Origin: PGZG01 sp046292765
Lineage (GTDB): Bacteria > Pseudomonadota > Gammaproteobacteria > Pseudomonadales > Alcanivoracaceae
Reading direction: 5' to 3'
Length of the DNA: 64,000 nt
Assembly: GCA_046292765.1 (NCBI GenBank)
Contig: JBKBQA010000006.1
Location: 124,001-188,000, forward strand
The notes below the pieces were generated by a model. The model searched no databases. It worked only from the letters and a program-made list of their open reading frames with translations, and was not told where the DNA came from. Position numbers and translations under genes: made by a program. Positions 1 through 8,094 of this stretch are shown piece by piece; positions within the stretch are counted from its first letter, which is position 1, and each line of letters begins with the position of its first letter.

Positions 1-264
1 GGTGCCCGAGTAGCGCGGCATATAGATGCCAAAAGAGGCATTGCTGATGCTCTCGGTCAGCAGCATCAACATAATCAGGCCCGGGACAATAAAAGCGCCG
101 TAGCTGATGCCGTCAATCTCGATCATGCGCGAGCCAATGGCCGAGCCAAACACCACGAAATAGAGCGAAGTGGAAATCACTGGAGAAGCGATGCTCTGCA
201 TCAGGGTGCGAAAGGTGCGCGCCATCTCAAAATGGTAAATGGCGCGAATGGCGTGCCAGTTCAT
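1..264 (-). CDS. ABC-2 type exporter permease, partial (YadH-like)
   Basis: The 88 codons present are the N-terminus of an integral membrane permease that would pair with the ATPase encoded upstream. The frame opens with MNWHAIRAIYHFEMARTFRT, a cytoplasmic amphipathic start typical of ABC-2 permeases. A hydrophobic stretch with SPVISTSLYFVVFG follows, then GAFIVPGLIMLMLL, probably the first two membrane segments. The start ATG overlaps the stop of the ATPase gene (ATGA at 261-264), so the two are co-translated. The gene runs off the window at position 1. The pair matches the YadG/YadH layout; the substrate cannot be read from sequence. Confidence 0.85.
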   Translation of the reverse strand, partial: MNWHAIRAIYHFEMARTFRTLMQSIASPVISTSLYFVVFGSAIGSRMIEIDGISYGAFIVPGLIMLMLLTESISNASFGIYMPRYSGT

Positions 265-1187
265 GTGTGCTCCCGGACCAGGTTGACGAAAATTTCTTCC
301 AGCGAGCTTTCTTTTGTATGCAGGTCGCGGAAATCGATGCCTTCGGCATTGAGGCGACGGAGCAGGTCGGCGATGCCGGTGGTGTCGCTCTGGGTATCAA
401 AGGTGTAAGTCAGTTGCTGACCGTCGTCCGACAGGGTCAACGGATAGCTGGCAAGGGCGGACGGAATTTCGGTAATCGGGTTCTGTAGCTGCAGGGTTAA
501 CTGTTTGCGGCCGAGCTGGCGCATCAGTCGGTGCTTGTCCTCCACCAGAATGATCTCACCCTTGCGGATCACGCCGATGCGGTCCGCCATTTCCTCCGCT
601 TCCTCGATGTAGTGGGTGGTCAGGATAATCGTCACACCCTGATCGCGCAGTGTGCGCACCATTTGCCACATGTCGCGACGCAGCTCCACGTCTACCCCGG
701 CGGTGGGCTCATCAAGAAACAGGATGGAGGGTTCGTGGGACAGGGCCTTGGCAATCATCACCCGCCGTTTCATGCCGCCGGACAGCTGCATCACCCGACT
801 GTCGCGCTTGTCCCATAGTGACAGGGTTTTCAGGATCGCTTCGATGCGGGCCGGGTCGGGAGCCTTGCCGAACAGTCCGCGACTGAAGTTGACTGTGGCC
901 CAGACCGTTTCGAAGGCCTCGGTGGTCAGTTCCTGAGGCACCAGCCCGATCAGGCCGCGCGCAGCGCGATAGCTTTTCACTACATCGTGGCCATCGGCCA
1001 GCACCGTGCCAGCGGTCGGGTTGACGATGCCGCAGATGATGCTGATCAGGGTGGTTTTGCCGGCGCCGTTCGGACCGAGCAGGGCAAAGATTTCTCCCAG
1101 ACGGATGTCGAGGTGGATATTGTTCAGGGCCCGGAAGCCACTGTCATAGGTCTTTGACAGGTTCCGGATCTGGATCACGTCGTTCAC
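261..1187 (-). CDS. yadG: ABC transporter ATP-binding protein, YadG-like
   Basis: This is the cytoplasmic ATPase of a two-component ABC-2 exporter and is 308 aa, the same length as E. coli YadG. Visible motifs are Walker A GPNGAGKTT (residues 38-46), signature LSGGMKRR at about 135, Walker B with ILFLDEPTAGVD at about 155, and the H-loop in TTHYIEEAEE. The C-terminal 80 residues form the short extra domain found in this subfamily. It overlaps the permease start by four bases, which fits an obligate complex. Exported substrate is unknown. The symbol rests on remembered family resemblance, so the family is certain and orthology only likely. Confidence 0.88.
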   Translation of the reverse strand: MNDVIQIRNLSKTYDSGFRALNNIHLDIRLGEIFALLGPNGAGKTTLISIICGIVNPTAGTVLADGHDVVKSYRAARGLIGLVPQELTTEAFETVWATVNFSRGLFGKAPDPARIEAILKTLSLWDKRDSRVMQLSGGMKRRVMIAKALSHEPSILFLDEPTAGVDVELRRDMWQMVRTLRDQGVTIILTTHYIEEAEEMADRIGVIRKGEIILVEDKHRLMRQLGRKQLTLQLQNPITEIPSALASYPLTLSDDGQQLTYTFDTQSDTTGIADLLRRLNAEGIDFRDLHTKESSLEEIFVNLVREHT

Positions 1188-1245
1188 GCCAACATCCGCA
1201 TTCTGGCCACTGGGGCAGGAATGCGGATGGTGTCAGATTTCCCCC

Positions 1246-2652
1246 TTACTTGACCATCTTGCGCATCATCTCGACGCGGTCCTTGTATGGGGCATAGCGC
1301 AACGGGATGTCCAGCCAGCTGCTGGTCTTGAGGATGCTGCGTTGGTGGGAGAAGGTGTCGAAGGAGTGCTTGCCGTGGTAGGCGCCCATGCCACTTTCGC
1401 CAACACCGCCAAACGGCAGGTGGGCGTTGGCCACATGCATCACGGTGTTGTTGATGCAGCCGCCGCCGAACTGGATGTTGGCGAGCACATCGCGCTCGAC
1501 CTGTTCGCTGGCGGTAAACAGGTACAGCGCCAGCGGGTGCTTCGGCAGTGTCCGGAGCTGGCGATACAGATCGTCCAGGCTGCCGTATTCGAGCAGGGGC
1601 AGCACCGGCCCGAAAATTTCTTCTTGCATCACCGGGTCGGCGATCGATACACCTCCAAGCACGGTCGGAGCAATAAACTTGCTGGCCCGGTCGGTCTGGC
1701 CACCGATCAGTACCTTGGCCGGGTCAATGAGTCCGGCGACCCGATCAAAATGACGGTGATTGATCATGCGGCCGAAGTCCGGGCTGTTGATCGGATCGTC
1801 GCCGTAGAAGGCCTTCACCGTGTCTATGATTTCCCGTTCGAACGCAGTACGGATATCCCGGTGTACCCAGACGTGGTCCGGCGCGATACAGGTTTGACCC
1901 GCGTTCATCATCTTGCCGGCGATGATGCGTTTGGCTGCCAGCTTCAGATTGGCGTCCTTGTGGACGACGGTCGGGCTCTTGCCACCCAGTTCCAGCGTCA
2001 CCGGTGTCAGGTGTTTTGCGGCGGCCGTCATGACGATACGACCGACCCGCGGGCTGCCGGTGAAAAAAATATGGTCGAACTGCTGTTTGAGCAGCTCGTC
2101 GGTGATTTCGGTGCTGCCTTCCACCACCGTAACGTGCTCCGGCTTGAAGCATTCGGCAGCCATTTTTGCCAGCAACGAGGACACCGCCGGGTTCAGGGAG
2201 GAGGGCTTCATGATCACCGTATTGCCTGCGGCGATGGCGCCGATCAGTGGCTGCACGCAGAGCAGGAACGGATAGTTGTAAGGGCCCATGATGAAGTTGA
2301 CGCCGAGCGGCGTGGACTCCACCCGGCTCGAACCCGGTTGCGCCCACAGGCTGGTGCTGACTTTTTTCGGTGCCATCCAGCCCTTCAGGTGCTTCATGCT
2401 GTGTTTGATTTCCTCGAAGGCGGTGACGATCTCGATATAGGCCTCCATCGGCGGTCGGCCGATATCAGACTTGAGCGCCTTTTCGATATCGACCTTGTGA
2501 TCAATGATCGACTGCTTCAACTTCGCCAGCATTGCCATGCGGAAGCGGTAATCGCGGCTGGCGCCGGACTCGAACCAGGCCCGCTGACGAGCGACCAGAT
2601 CTGCTGCCCAGTTCTGGCTGGTGGTGTGTGCTGCCGGTGCCGCTGCGCCCAT
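1246..2652 (-). CDS. Coniferyl-aldehyde-type aldehyde dehydrogenase
   Basis: A 468-aa NAD(P)-dependent aldehyde dehydrogenase of the ALDH3/coniferyl aldehyde dehydrogenase (CalB) type, oxidising an aldehyde to its acid in the cytoplasm. The catalytic cysteine is Cys255 in NAGQTCIAPD, the general-base glutamate is Glu221 in ELGGKSP, and the substrate-channel motif GPYNYPFLL lies near residue 123. Nothing is truncated. The start has a good Shine-Dalgarno (GAGGAG, six bases upstream). It is followed on the same strand by nothing closely spaced and lies downstream of a TetR gene. The true substrate could be a fatty or aromatic aldehyde; coniferyl aldehyde is only the family name. Confidence 0.88.
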   Translation of the reverse strand: MGAAAPAAHTTSQNWAADLVARQRAWFESGASRDYRFRMAMLAKLKQSIIDHKVDIEKALKSDIGRPPMEAYIEIVTAFEEIKHSMKHLKGWMAPKKVSTSLWAQPGSSRVESTPLGVNFIMGPYNYPFLLCVQPLIGAIAAGNTVIMKPSSLNPAVSSLLAKMAAECFKPEHVTVVEGSTEITDELLKQQFDHIFFTGSPRVGRIVMTAAAKHLTPVTLELGGKSPTVVHKDANLKLAAKRIIAGKMMNAGQTCIAPDHVWVHRDIRTAFEREIIDTVKAFYGDDPINSPDFGRMINHRHFDRVAGLIDPAKVLIGGQTDRASKFIAPTVLGGVSIADPVMQEEIFGPVLPLLEYGSLDDLYRQLRTLPKHPLALYLFTASEQVERDVLANIQFGGGCINNTVMHVANAHLPFGGVGESGMGAYHGKHSFDTFSHQRSILKTSSWLDIPLRYAPYKDRVEMMRKMVK

Positions 2653-2773
2653 GGGCTGCTCCTCGAAAATGTCGAATAGGCCGTGATGGTTTCACGCCTG
2701 CCGGGTGGCGGCCAGCACGGTTTCGCTCAGCGGACTGGCAGGAATGATCAGAGACAGCGATGGGGGGTGCTGT

Positions 2774-3415
2774 TTACCGCCGGCGCAGCGAGTCTGCCAG
2801 GGTCAGGAGGCTGTATTCGATCAATGCATCCGGGGCGACACCTGCCATTTCCTCGGGGCGATGGGCAAAGTTGCGGGTCAGCATGATCACCCCGTGCAGG
2901 GCGCCACGGAGGTAGAGGGCGGTTTCCATCGGCTCGCGCACCCGGGCCGGGTCGATGCTGCCATCGGCCAGGCCATCGCTCAGCGCCTGGGCCATGATCT
3001 CCATGACCTCGCCAGAACAGTGCAGCAGTGAGTCCTGATCGGTGAGGGATTCACTGTGCATCCAGTCACTGGCGGCGCGGGTGAGGACGTCAAAGTAGTT
3101 CGGTTGCTGACGGGAAAAGGCCAGATAGTTGCGGCCCATGGCGAGGATCCGGTCAGCGCCGCTGAGGTCCGGGTCATCAACATCACGGAAGCGCTGCCGC
3201 AGGCTTTCCAGCGCCCGCAACAGGATGCTGGCGAGGATGTCCTGCTTGTCGCGGAAATAGACATACAGCAGGCCTCGACTGAGACGGGCACTGCGGGCGA
3301 TGTCATCCATGGTGGCGCGATCGACCCCTTTGGCAAAGAACACCTGCTCGGCGGCATCCAGGATGCTGTCGCGACGTTCCTGCTTCTCTTCCTGCTGGCG
3401 CGCCCGAAGGCTCAT
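2774..3415 (-). CDS. TetR-family regulator of the adjacent efflux operon
   Basis: A 213-aa TetR-type repressor. The N-terminal helix-turn-helix spans roughly residues 16-62, with DAAEQVFFAKGVDRATMDDI and the recognition-helix region SRGLLYVYFRDKQDIL. The C-terminal two thirds would form the ligand-binding and dimerisation domain. It is divergent from the RND efflux pair starting at 3531, and the 115-bp gap holds two identical palindromes, so it very probably represses both itself and the pump. The effector is unknown; by analogy with AcrR-like proteins it would be a pump substrate. Confidence 0.92.
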   Translation of the reverse strand: MSLRARQQEEKQERRDSILDAAEQVFFAKGVDRATMDDIARSARLSRGLLYVYFRDKQDILASILLRALESLRQRFRDVDDPDLSGADRILAMGRNYLAFSRQQPNYFDVLTRAASDWMHSESLTDQDSLLHCSGEVMEIMAQALSDGLADGSIDPARVREPMETALYLRGALHGVIMLTRNFAHRPEEMAGVAPDALIEYSLLTLADSLRRR

Positions 3416-3448
3416 GCCCCTTCACCTGCGTGATGATGACGTTGGCGC

Positions 3449-3478
3449 ATCATAATCGCATTCCGATGTTATTGACAA
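3449..3478 (-). promoter_or_regulatory. Predicted promoter of the TetR gene
   Basis: On the minus strand a -35-like TTGTCA (3478-3473) is followed after 18 bases by TATGAT (3454-3449), five of six matches to the sigma-70 -10 box. The -35 element overlaps the first palindrome at 3473-3485, which would let the repressor block its own promoter. Read by eye only. Confidence 0.5.
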
Positions 3479-3503
3479 ACTGTCATCTAGTGACAAACTG
3501 TCA
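3473..3503. promoter_or_regulatory. Duplicated operator, two identical 13-bp palindromes
   Basis: TGACAAACTGTCA occurs at 3473-3485 and again at 3491-3503. Each copy is an inverted repeat of TGACA around AAC, and their centres are 18 bp apart. It sits between the divergent TetR and efflux genes, so it is the obvious repressor site for both. The tandem arrangement suggests binding of two dimers. Confidence 0.8.
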
Positions 3504-3530
3504 GCCAACTGCCGTCCCCCGGGGAATCCC

Positions 3531-4598
3531 ATGCACCTGACTGTCCCGCTCCGACCTGCTTTGCTGCTGCCCCTGTTGGTTCCATTCTGGCTCAGTGGCT
3601 GTGGCAGTGCGGATGAACCGGTGGCGTCAGTGACGGTCCGGGTGGCCGAAGTGGGCAGTGGTGAGGCCCATGACCCGCTGCGATTTGCCGGTGTGGTCCG
3701 CGCTCGCCAACGCGCCGAACTGACCTTCCAGCTCAGCGGTACCCTGCAGGAGCGACTGGTGGAGATTGGTGCGCCAGTGAAAGACGGCGATCTGCTGGCA
3801 AGGTTGCAGAATCCGCAGATGTTGCCGGCCCGTGATTCCGCCCGTGCCCGTTTGCGGGAGGCGGAAGCCCAGGCCCGGCAGGCGGAGCAGGAATATCAGC
3901 GTGGCGTGCCATTGCGGGAGCGCGGCGTTCTATCGGAACAGAATCTGGAACAGCTTGAAACCCGCCGGGATTCTCTCCGTGCCGGGGTTGATACCGCCCG
4001 TGCCGCGCTGGCAGAGGCGGAGCAGCTGGTCCGGGAAGGGGAGTTGAGGGCCCCCTTTGCCGGTGTCGTCGAGGCGGTGCTGGCGGAGCCGGGGGAGTTT
4101 GTCGCCGCCGGGCAGCCGGTGATGCGGATTTCCTCACCGCAGGGATTCGAAGTGGAAGTGCGTATTCCGGAAGCATTACGTGCCGGGATCGAACGGGACC
4201 AGCGCTTGCCGGTATGGCGAGTGATGGATCGCGACAGCGCGCCGCTGGAAGGAGTAGTAACCGAGATTGGTCGCGGCTCTCGTCGCGGTGAATTGTATCC
4301 GCTGGTGGTCAGTCTGGATGATCCGGCTTTGGTGCCGGGTATGGCAGTGGAGGTCGGCATTCTGCGACCGGCTACCGATGCCCTGACCCTGCCGGTGCTG
4401 GCGGTGGTCCGGACACCGGCGGGCGCTTCGGTGTATCTGGTGCGTGGGGATGTTGCCCAGCGAGTGCCGGTGACGGTACTGCAACTGGCCGGCGAGCAGG
4501 TGCTGGTGCGCAGTGACGCACTGATAGCCGGCGACCGGGTGGTGTACGCCGGTCTATCGCGGCTGGTGGACGGTGATCGCGTGGAGATTCTGCCGTGA
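3531..4598 (+). CDS. RND efflux periplasmic adaptor lipoprotein (membrane fusion protein)
   Basis: A 355-aa AcrA/MexA-like adaptor that links the inner-membrane pump to an outer-membrane channel. The signal peptide ends in the lipobox LSGC with the lipidated cysteine at residue 24. A lipoyl/barrel-sandwich half (LTFQLSGTLQERLVEIGAPV), a helical hairpin rich in Arg, Glu and Ala (about residues 95-165), the second lipoyl half (LRAPFAGVVEAVLAEPGEFV) and a beta-barrel domain follow in the usual order. The gene overlaps the pump gene by four bases (ATGA). No TolC-like outer-membrane gene is in the window, so the pump must use one encoded elsewhere. Confidence 0.92.
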   Translation: MHLTVPLRPALLLPLLVPFWLSGCGSADEPVASVTVRVAEVGSGEAHDPLRFAGVVRARQRAELTFQLSGTLQERLVEIGAPVKDGDLLARLQNPQMLPARDSARARLREAEAQARQAEQEYQRGVPLRERGVLSEQNLEQLETRRDSLRAGVDTARAALAEAEQLVREGELRAPFAGVVEAVLAEPGEFVAAGQPVMRISSPQGFEVEVRIPEALRAGIERDQRLPVWRVMDRDSAPLEGVVTEIGRGSRRGELYPLVVSLDDPALVPGMAVEVGILRPATDALTLPVLAVVRTPAGASVYLVRGDVAQRVPVTVLQLAGEQVLVRSDALIAGDRVVYAGLSRLVDGDRVEILP

Positions 4599-7500
4599 TC
4601 AGCGCCCTGCTGGGCCGTCAGCGCCTGCTTGCTCTGGTGGTGTTGATGATGTCGCTGGTGGGCATTGCCGCCTACTTCAACATGGCACGCCAGGAAGACC
4701 CGAGCTTCCCCTACCGTGCTGGGCTGGTCTCGGTGCAATATCCGGGCGCCACCGCCGAAGCGGTGGAGCGGCTGGTATTGCGACCGCTGGAAGAAGAGCT
4801 GCTGCAGATCGAGGAAATCGATTTTATTACCAGTACGGCCCGCAACGGTGTCGCCATCATTCGGGTCATGCTGCATCAGCACATCTATGCCACCACCCCG
4901 GCCTGGGATCGGGTGCGTCAGGCCATGGCGCGGGCGGAGCTGGAGTTTCCGGATGGCGTTGGCCAGATGGCGCTGGATGATCGGCTGATCGATACGCCGG
5001 TGGTGGTGCTCGCGGTGCGCGGTGCACCGTCGGCACTGGCGTTATCGAGGGCGGCGGAACAGCTCAAGGATGCGCTGATGGGGCTGCCGTCGCTGTCGCG
5101 GATCGAAATCGAGGCACAGGCCGACGAACAGATCACGCTGGCGATTGATGATGCCGAACTGAGTCGGATTGGTCTGACGCCGCAGCAGGTGGCAGACCTG
5201 CTGCGTTCGCGTAACCAGGTTATTCCCGGCGGCTTTGTGGTGGCGGGTGGCAAACGCCTTGCGGTGCTGAGCAACAGCGAGTTTGTCAGCGTCGACGATC
5301 TGCGCCGCACCCAGATTCCGTTGCCGGACGGCAGCTTTGTACCGCTCGCCGCCATTGCCGAGATCTGGCGCGGGCCGCGGGAGCCGGCCCAGTCAGAAGC
5401 CTGGTATGACGGCGAGCGGGTGGTGCTGCTGAGCCTTTACGCCCGCCGTGGTCAGGTTGATGCGATTGATTTCGGCGCAGCCCTGCGGGTCAGATTGCAG
5501 CAACTGGCGCCCCAATTTGCTCCGCTACAGGTCGAGGAAATGTTCTTCCAGCCGGATCAGGTGGAAGCGCGCCTCCATGATCTCGAAGGCAGCCTGTTGC
5601 TCAGTATGCTGATCATCGTGGCGGTGGTGTTTTACGGCATGGGATTGCGGATGGGTATGCTGGTGGCGGTGATGCTACCGATCGTTGCCCTGATTACGCT
5701 CGGCATTTACAACATGGGAGGCGGCATTCTTCATCAGATTGCGATTATCGGACTGGTGATCTCGCTCGGCATTCTGATTGATAACGGCATCGTCATGGTC
5801 GAGAACGTGCAGACCCGCCTCTCTGACGGTGCCAAGCCCGGTGCCGCCGTGGTCGGCGCCGTGCGCGAGCTGATCGGCCCCCTCGGTGCCTCCACCGCCA
5901 CCACACTTGCTGCCTTTACACCGCTGCTGTTGTCGAAGGGTGGCACCGGTGACTTCACTCGCGGCATTCCGATCATGATCATGCTGGCATTGACGGTCAG
6001 CTTTTTGATTTCGATTACCTTGGCCCCCCTGCTGGCGGCGCGCTTTTTGAAGCCCAAGAGCGGCGCTCGGGCCGAATCAATGCGGGTACTGGGAGAGCGC
6101 CTCGGTCATATCGCCACCGGCAACCCGCGTCGGGTGCTGAAGGTTTCCGGCATGATTGTGCTGGTCAGCTTTCTGATGACACCGTTCATGGCGGTGCAGT
6201 TTTTTCCCAACGCGGACCGACCGCTGGTCATTCTTGATCTGCTGTTGCCGGAAGGCACCGATCAGGCCGAAACCGCGAGGGTGGCAGAAGCGCTGGAGCG
6301 GGTGGTGCGAGAGCGCGACGATGTCGAACACGTCCATCGTTTTATTGGTTTCAGTGGTCCCACGTTTTTCTACAACCTGCTGGTGAACCCGCAGGCGCCG
6401 AACCGGGCGCGACTGGTATTGCTGGCAAGTGATTTGCCTGCCACCCGTGAAGTCATGGCATTTGCCCGTGGCTGGATTGCCGCGCAGTTACCCGAGGTGG
6501 TGTTGGCCGCCAGTGTGTTGGGGCAGGGCCCTCCACGGGATGCCCCGGTGGAGATTCGGGTATTTCATAGCGACGATCTGCAGCGGCGACTGGCTGCCGA
6601 ACAGGTGTTCCGCTATCTGCGAGCGGTGCAAGGTGCAGTGGATGTGCGTCACACCATCGATCAGGGTACACCGGCGGTGCGGGTGGAAGTTGACGACGCG
6701 GTGGCCCAGCGCTCCGGCCTCAGTCGTGCGGATGTGGCGAGCACTCTGTTCGGGCAGAGCTATGGCATGACCGCCGAGCAGTATCGGCAGGAGCGTGATC
6801 CGATGCCCATCGTGTTGCGCTCGGTGGAGGGCACCAGCTTGCCGCTGGCACGGCTGCTGTCGATCAACATCTATCCACAGCAGGGCGACCCGGTGCCACT
6901 GATGCAGGTGGCAAGAGTGTATGCCGACTGGGAACCGGCGGCGGTTAATCGCCGCAATGGCGAACGGCTCTATATCATCTCGGCCAATCTCCACGACGGC
7001 GTCAGTTTCAGCCAGATTCTGACTGCCTTTGAAAAAGCCGCCAAAGGCGATCCGCTGCCTGCTGGCACGCGGATTGAATACGGTGGCGACAGTCAGGGTA
7101 GTGGCGATGCCAACAAGGCGCTCGCCACGTCGGCACCGATCGGCATCCTGTTGTTGCTGTTTTTTCTGGTCTGGCAGTTCAACTCCTACCGGCGCGTGGC
7201 GATTGTATTGCTGACCGTGCCGATGGCGGCGGTGGGCATCATTCCCGGGCTGGTGATATCCGGTGCCCCGTTTGGCTTTATGTCGATGCTGGGGGTGGTG
7301 GCTCTGGTCGGTATTGTGGTCAACAACGCCATTGTTCTGATTGATGTCATTGACCAGCGCTTGCAGGCGGGCGACAGCAACCGCGATGCAGTGTTCTATG
7401 CCGTCGCACGCCGCACCCGTCCCATCCTGTTGACCACCGCCACCACGGTGGCCGGCTTGTTGCCTCTGGCGTTCAGCAGTTCTACCCTGTGGCCACCGAT

Positions 7501-7603
7501 GGCGTGGGCGATTATTTCTGGCCTGCTTGCCTCGACTGCCCTGACCCTGCTGGTGGTGCCGGCGCTGTGTTTGCTGACCCTGCGCCGACAGACGGTGTCA
7601 TAA
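4595..7603 (+). CDS. RND efflux transporter permease (AcrB/AcrD/AcrF family)
   Basis: A 1002-aa inner-membrane proton-driven exporter of the HAE-RND type, with two repeats of one membrane segment, a large periplasmic loop and a membrane block. In TM4 the usual Asp-Asp pair reads ILIDNGIVMVENV, so the second proton-relay aspartate is Asn (near residue 396). In TM10 the AcrB lysine is replaced in GIVVNNAIVLID (near residue 910). These changes occur in other RND branches and suggest a relay different from AcrB rather than a dead protein. It is co-translated with the adaptor and presumably under the neighbouring TetR repressor. Substrates are unknown. Confidence 0.93.
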   Translation: MISALLGRQRLLALVVLMMSLVGIAAYFNMARQEDPSFPYRAGLVSVQYPGATAEAVERLVLRPLEEELLQIEEIDFITSTARNGVAIIRVMLHQHIYATTPAWDRVRQAMARAELEFPDGVGQMALDDRLIDTPVVVLAVRGAPSALALSRAAEQLKDALMGLPSLSRIEIEAQADEQITLAIDDAELSRIGLTPQQVADLLRSRNQVIPGGFVVAGGKRLAVLSNSEFVSVDDLRRTQIPLPDGSFVPLAAIAEIWRGPREPAQSEAWYDGERVVLLSLYARRGQVDAIDFGAALRVRLQQLAPQFAPLQVEEMFFQPDQVEARLHDLEGSLLLSMLIIVAVVFYGMGLRMGMLVAVMLPIVALITLGIYNMGGGILHQIAIIGLVISLGILIDNGIVMVENVQTRLSDGAKPGAAVVGAVRELIGPLGASTATTLAAFTPLLLSKGGTGDFTRGIPIMIMLALTVSFLISITLAPLLAARFLKPKSGARAESMRVLGERLGHIATGNPRRVLKVSGMIVLVSFLMTPFMAVQFFPNADRPLVILDLLLPEGTDQAETARVAEALERVVRERDDVEHVHRFIGFSGPTFFYNLLVNPQAPNRARLVLLASDLPATREVMAFARGWIAAQLPEVVLAASVLGQGPPRDAPVEIRVFHSDDLQRRLAAEQVFRYLRAVQGAVDVRHTIDQGTPAVRVEVDDAVAQRSGLSRADVASTLFGQSYGMTAEQYRQERDPMPIVLRSVEGTSLPLARLLSINIYPQQGDPVPLMQVARVYADWEPAAVNRRNGERLYIISANLHDGVSFSQILTAFEKAAKGDPLPAGTRIEYGGDSQGSGDANKALATSAPIGILLLLFFLVWQFNSYRRVAIVLLTVPMAAVGIIPGLVISGAPFGFMSMLGVVALVGIVVNNAIVLIDVIDQRLQAGDSNRDAVFYAVARRTRPILLTTATTVAGLLPLAFSSSTLWPPMAWAIISGLLASTALTLLVVPALCLLTLRRQTVS

Positions 7604-7670
7604 ATTTTTTGTCTCTCGATTTTGCTGCTTAGTGCGATTCGCCATAAACCTTCTGGGTGAATTGACATCG

Positions 7671-7704
7671 CCTGTCGCCGGATTGAACCTGATCCGGTGA
7701 CGGG
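7671..7704. other. Strong 13-bp stem-loop upstream of a small gene
   Basis: Bases 7671-7683 pair with 7692-7704, allowing two G-U pairs, around an eight-base loop. It follows the pump gene by 67 bases and precedes the small gene at 7756. Neither strand carries a T-run after the stem, so it is not a classical intrinsic terminator. It may be a transcript-end stabiliser or a 5' leader element. Confidence 0.4.
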
Positions 7705-7755
7705 GGTCGCATTGAATAGATTCAGTGGCGGTTCAGCAACAACGAGGTCATCACC

Positions 7756-8040
7756 ATGATCGAGAGAAGGGAATACATCGACCGTATCAAGGCAGCTCTG
7801 GATGTCTGGAGCGACGAGCTATTGAGGCTCGAAAAACATGTCATCGAAGGTGCCCCGGGCACTGCCGAGGACTGGGATCGCCAGCGTCAGGAATTGCAGC
7901 GGCTGCTGGTGGCGGTACAGGACAATATCGGTTGCCTGCGACGCCAGCAGGATATGGCCGATAGCGGGGTCCAGATCGTCTGGCAACAGGTCTGCCACGA
8001 TCTGAAGCCGCTCACCGACCGACTTTACGCCGGCAACTGA
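7756..8040 (+). CDS. Small coiled-coil protein of unknown function
   Basis: A 94-aa hydrophilic protein with no signal peptide. Its sequence is dominated by heptad-like helices (YIDRIKAALDVWSDELLRLE and QRQELQRLLVAVQDNI). It has a Shine-Dalgarno GAGG nine bases before the ATG and codon use like its neighbours, so it is probably a real gene. I do not recognise the family. It lies between the efflux operon and the convergent mechanosensitive channel gene, and its stop is followed by a hairpin. Confidence 0.7.
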   Translation: MIERREYIDRIKAALDVWSDELLRLEKHVIEGAPGTAEDWDRQRQELQRLLVAVQDNIGCLRRQQDMADSGVQIVWQQVCHDLKPLTDRLYAGN

Positions 8041-8058
8041 CGGCGATCTCGTTATCTC

Positions 8059-8094
8059 ACCGGCCTGTCCAATCCGGTCACGCCGGAGGCCGGT
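8059..8094 (+). terminator. Possible terminator between convergent genes
   Basis: ACCGGCCT at 8059-8066 pairs with AGGCCGGT at 8087-8094, followed by TAATTTCTT. The loop is 20 bases long and the right arm lies in the last codons of the convergent channel gene. It is a plausible but weak terminator for the small gene at 7756. Confidence 0.3.

Noticed and set aside
1342..2679. A 445-codon open frame on the plus strand
   Set aside because: It lies entirely antisense to the aldehyde dehydrogenase, has no domain or signal, and its composition is that of a GC-rich shadow frame.
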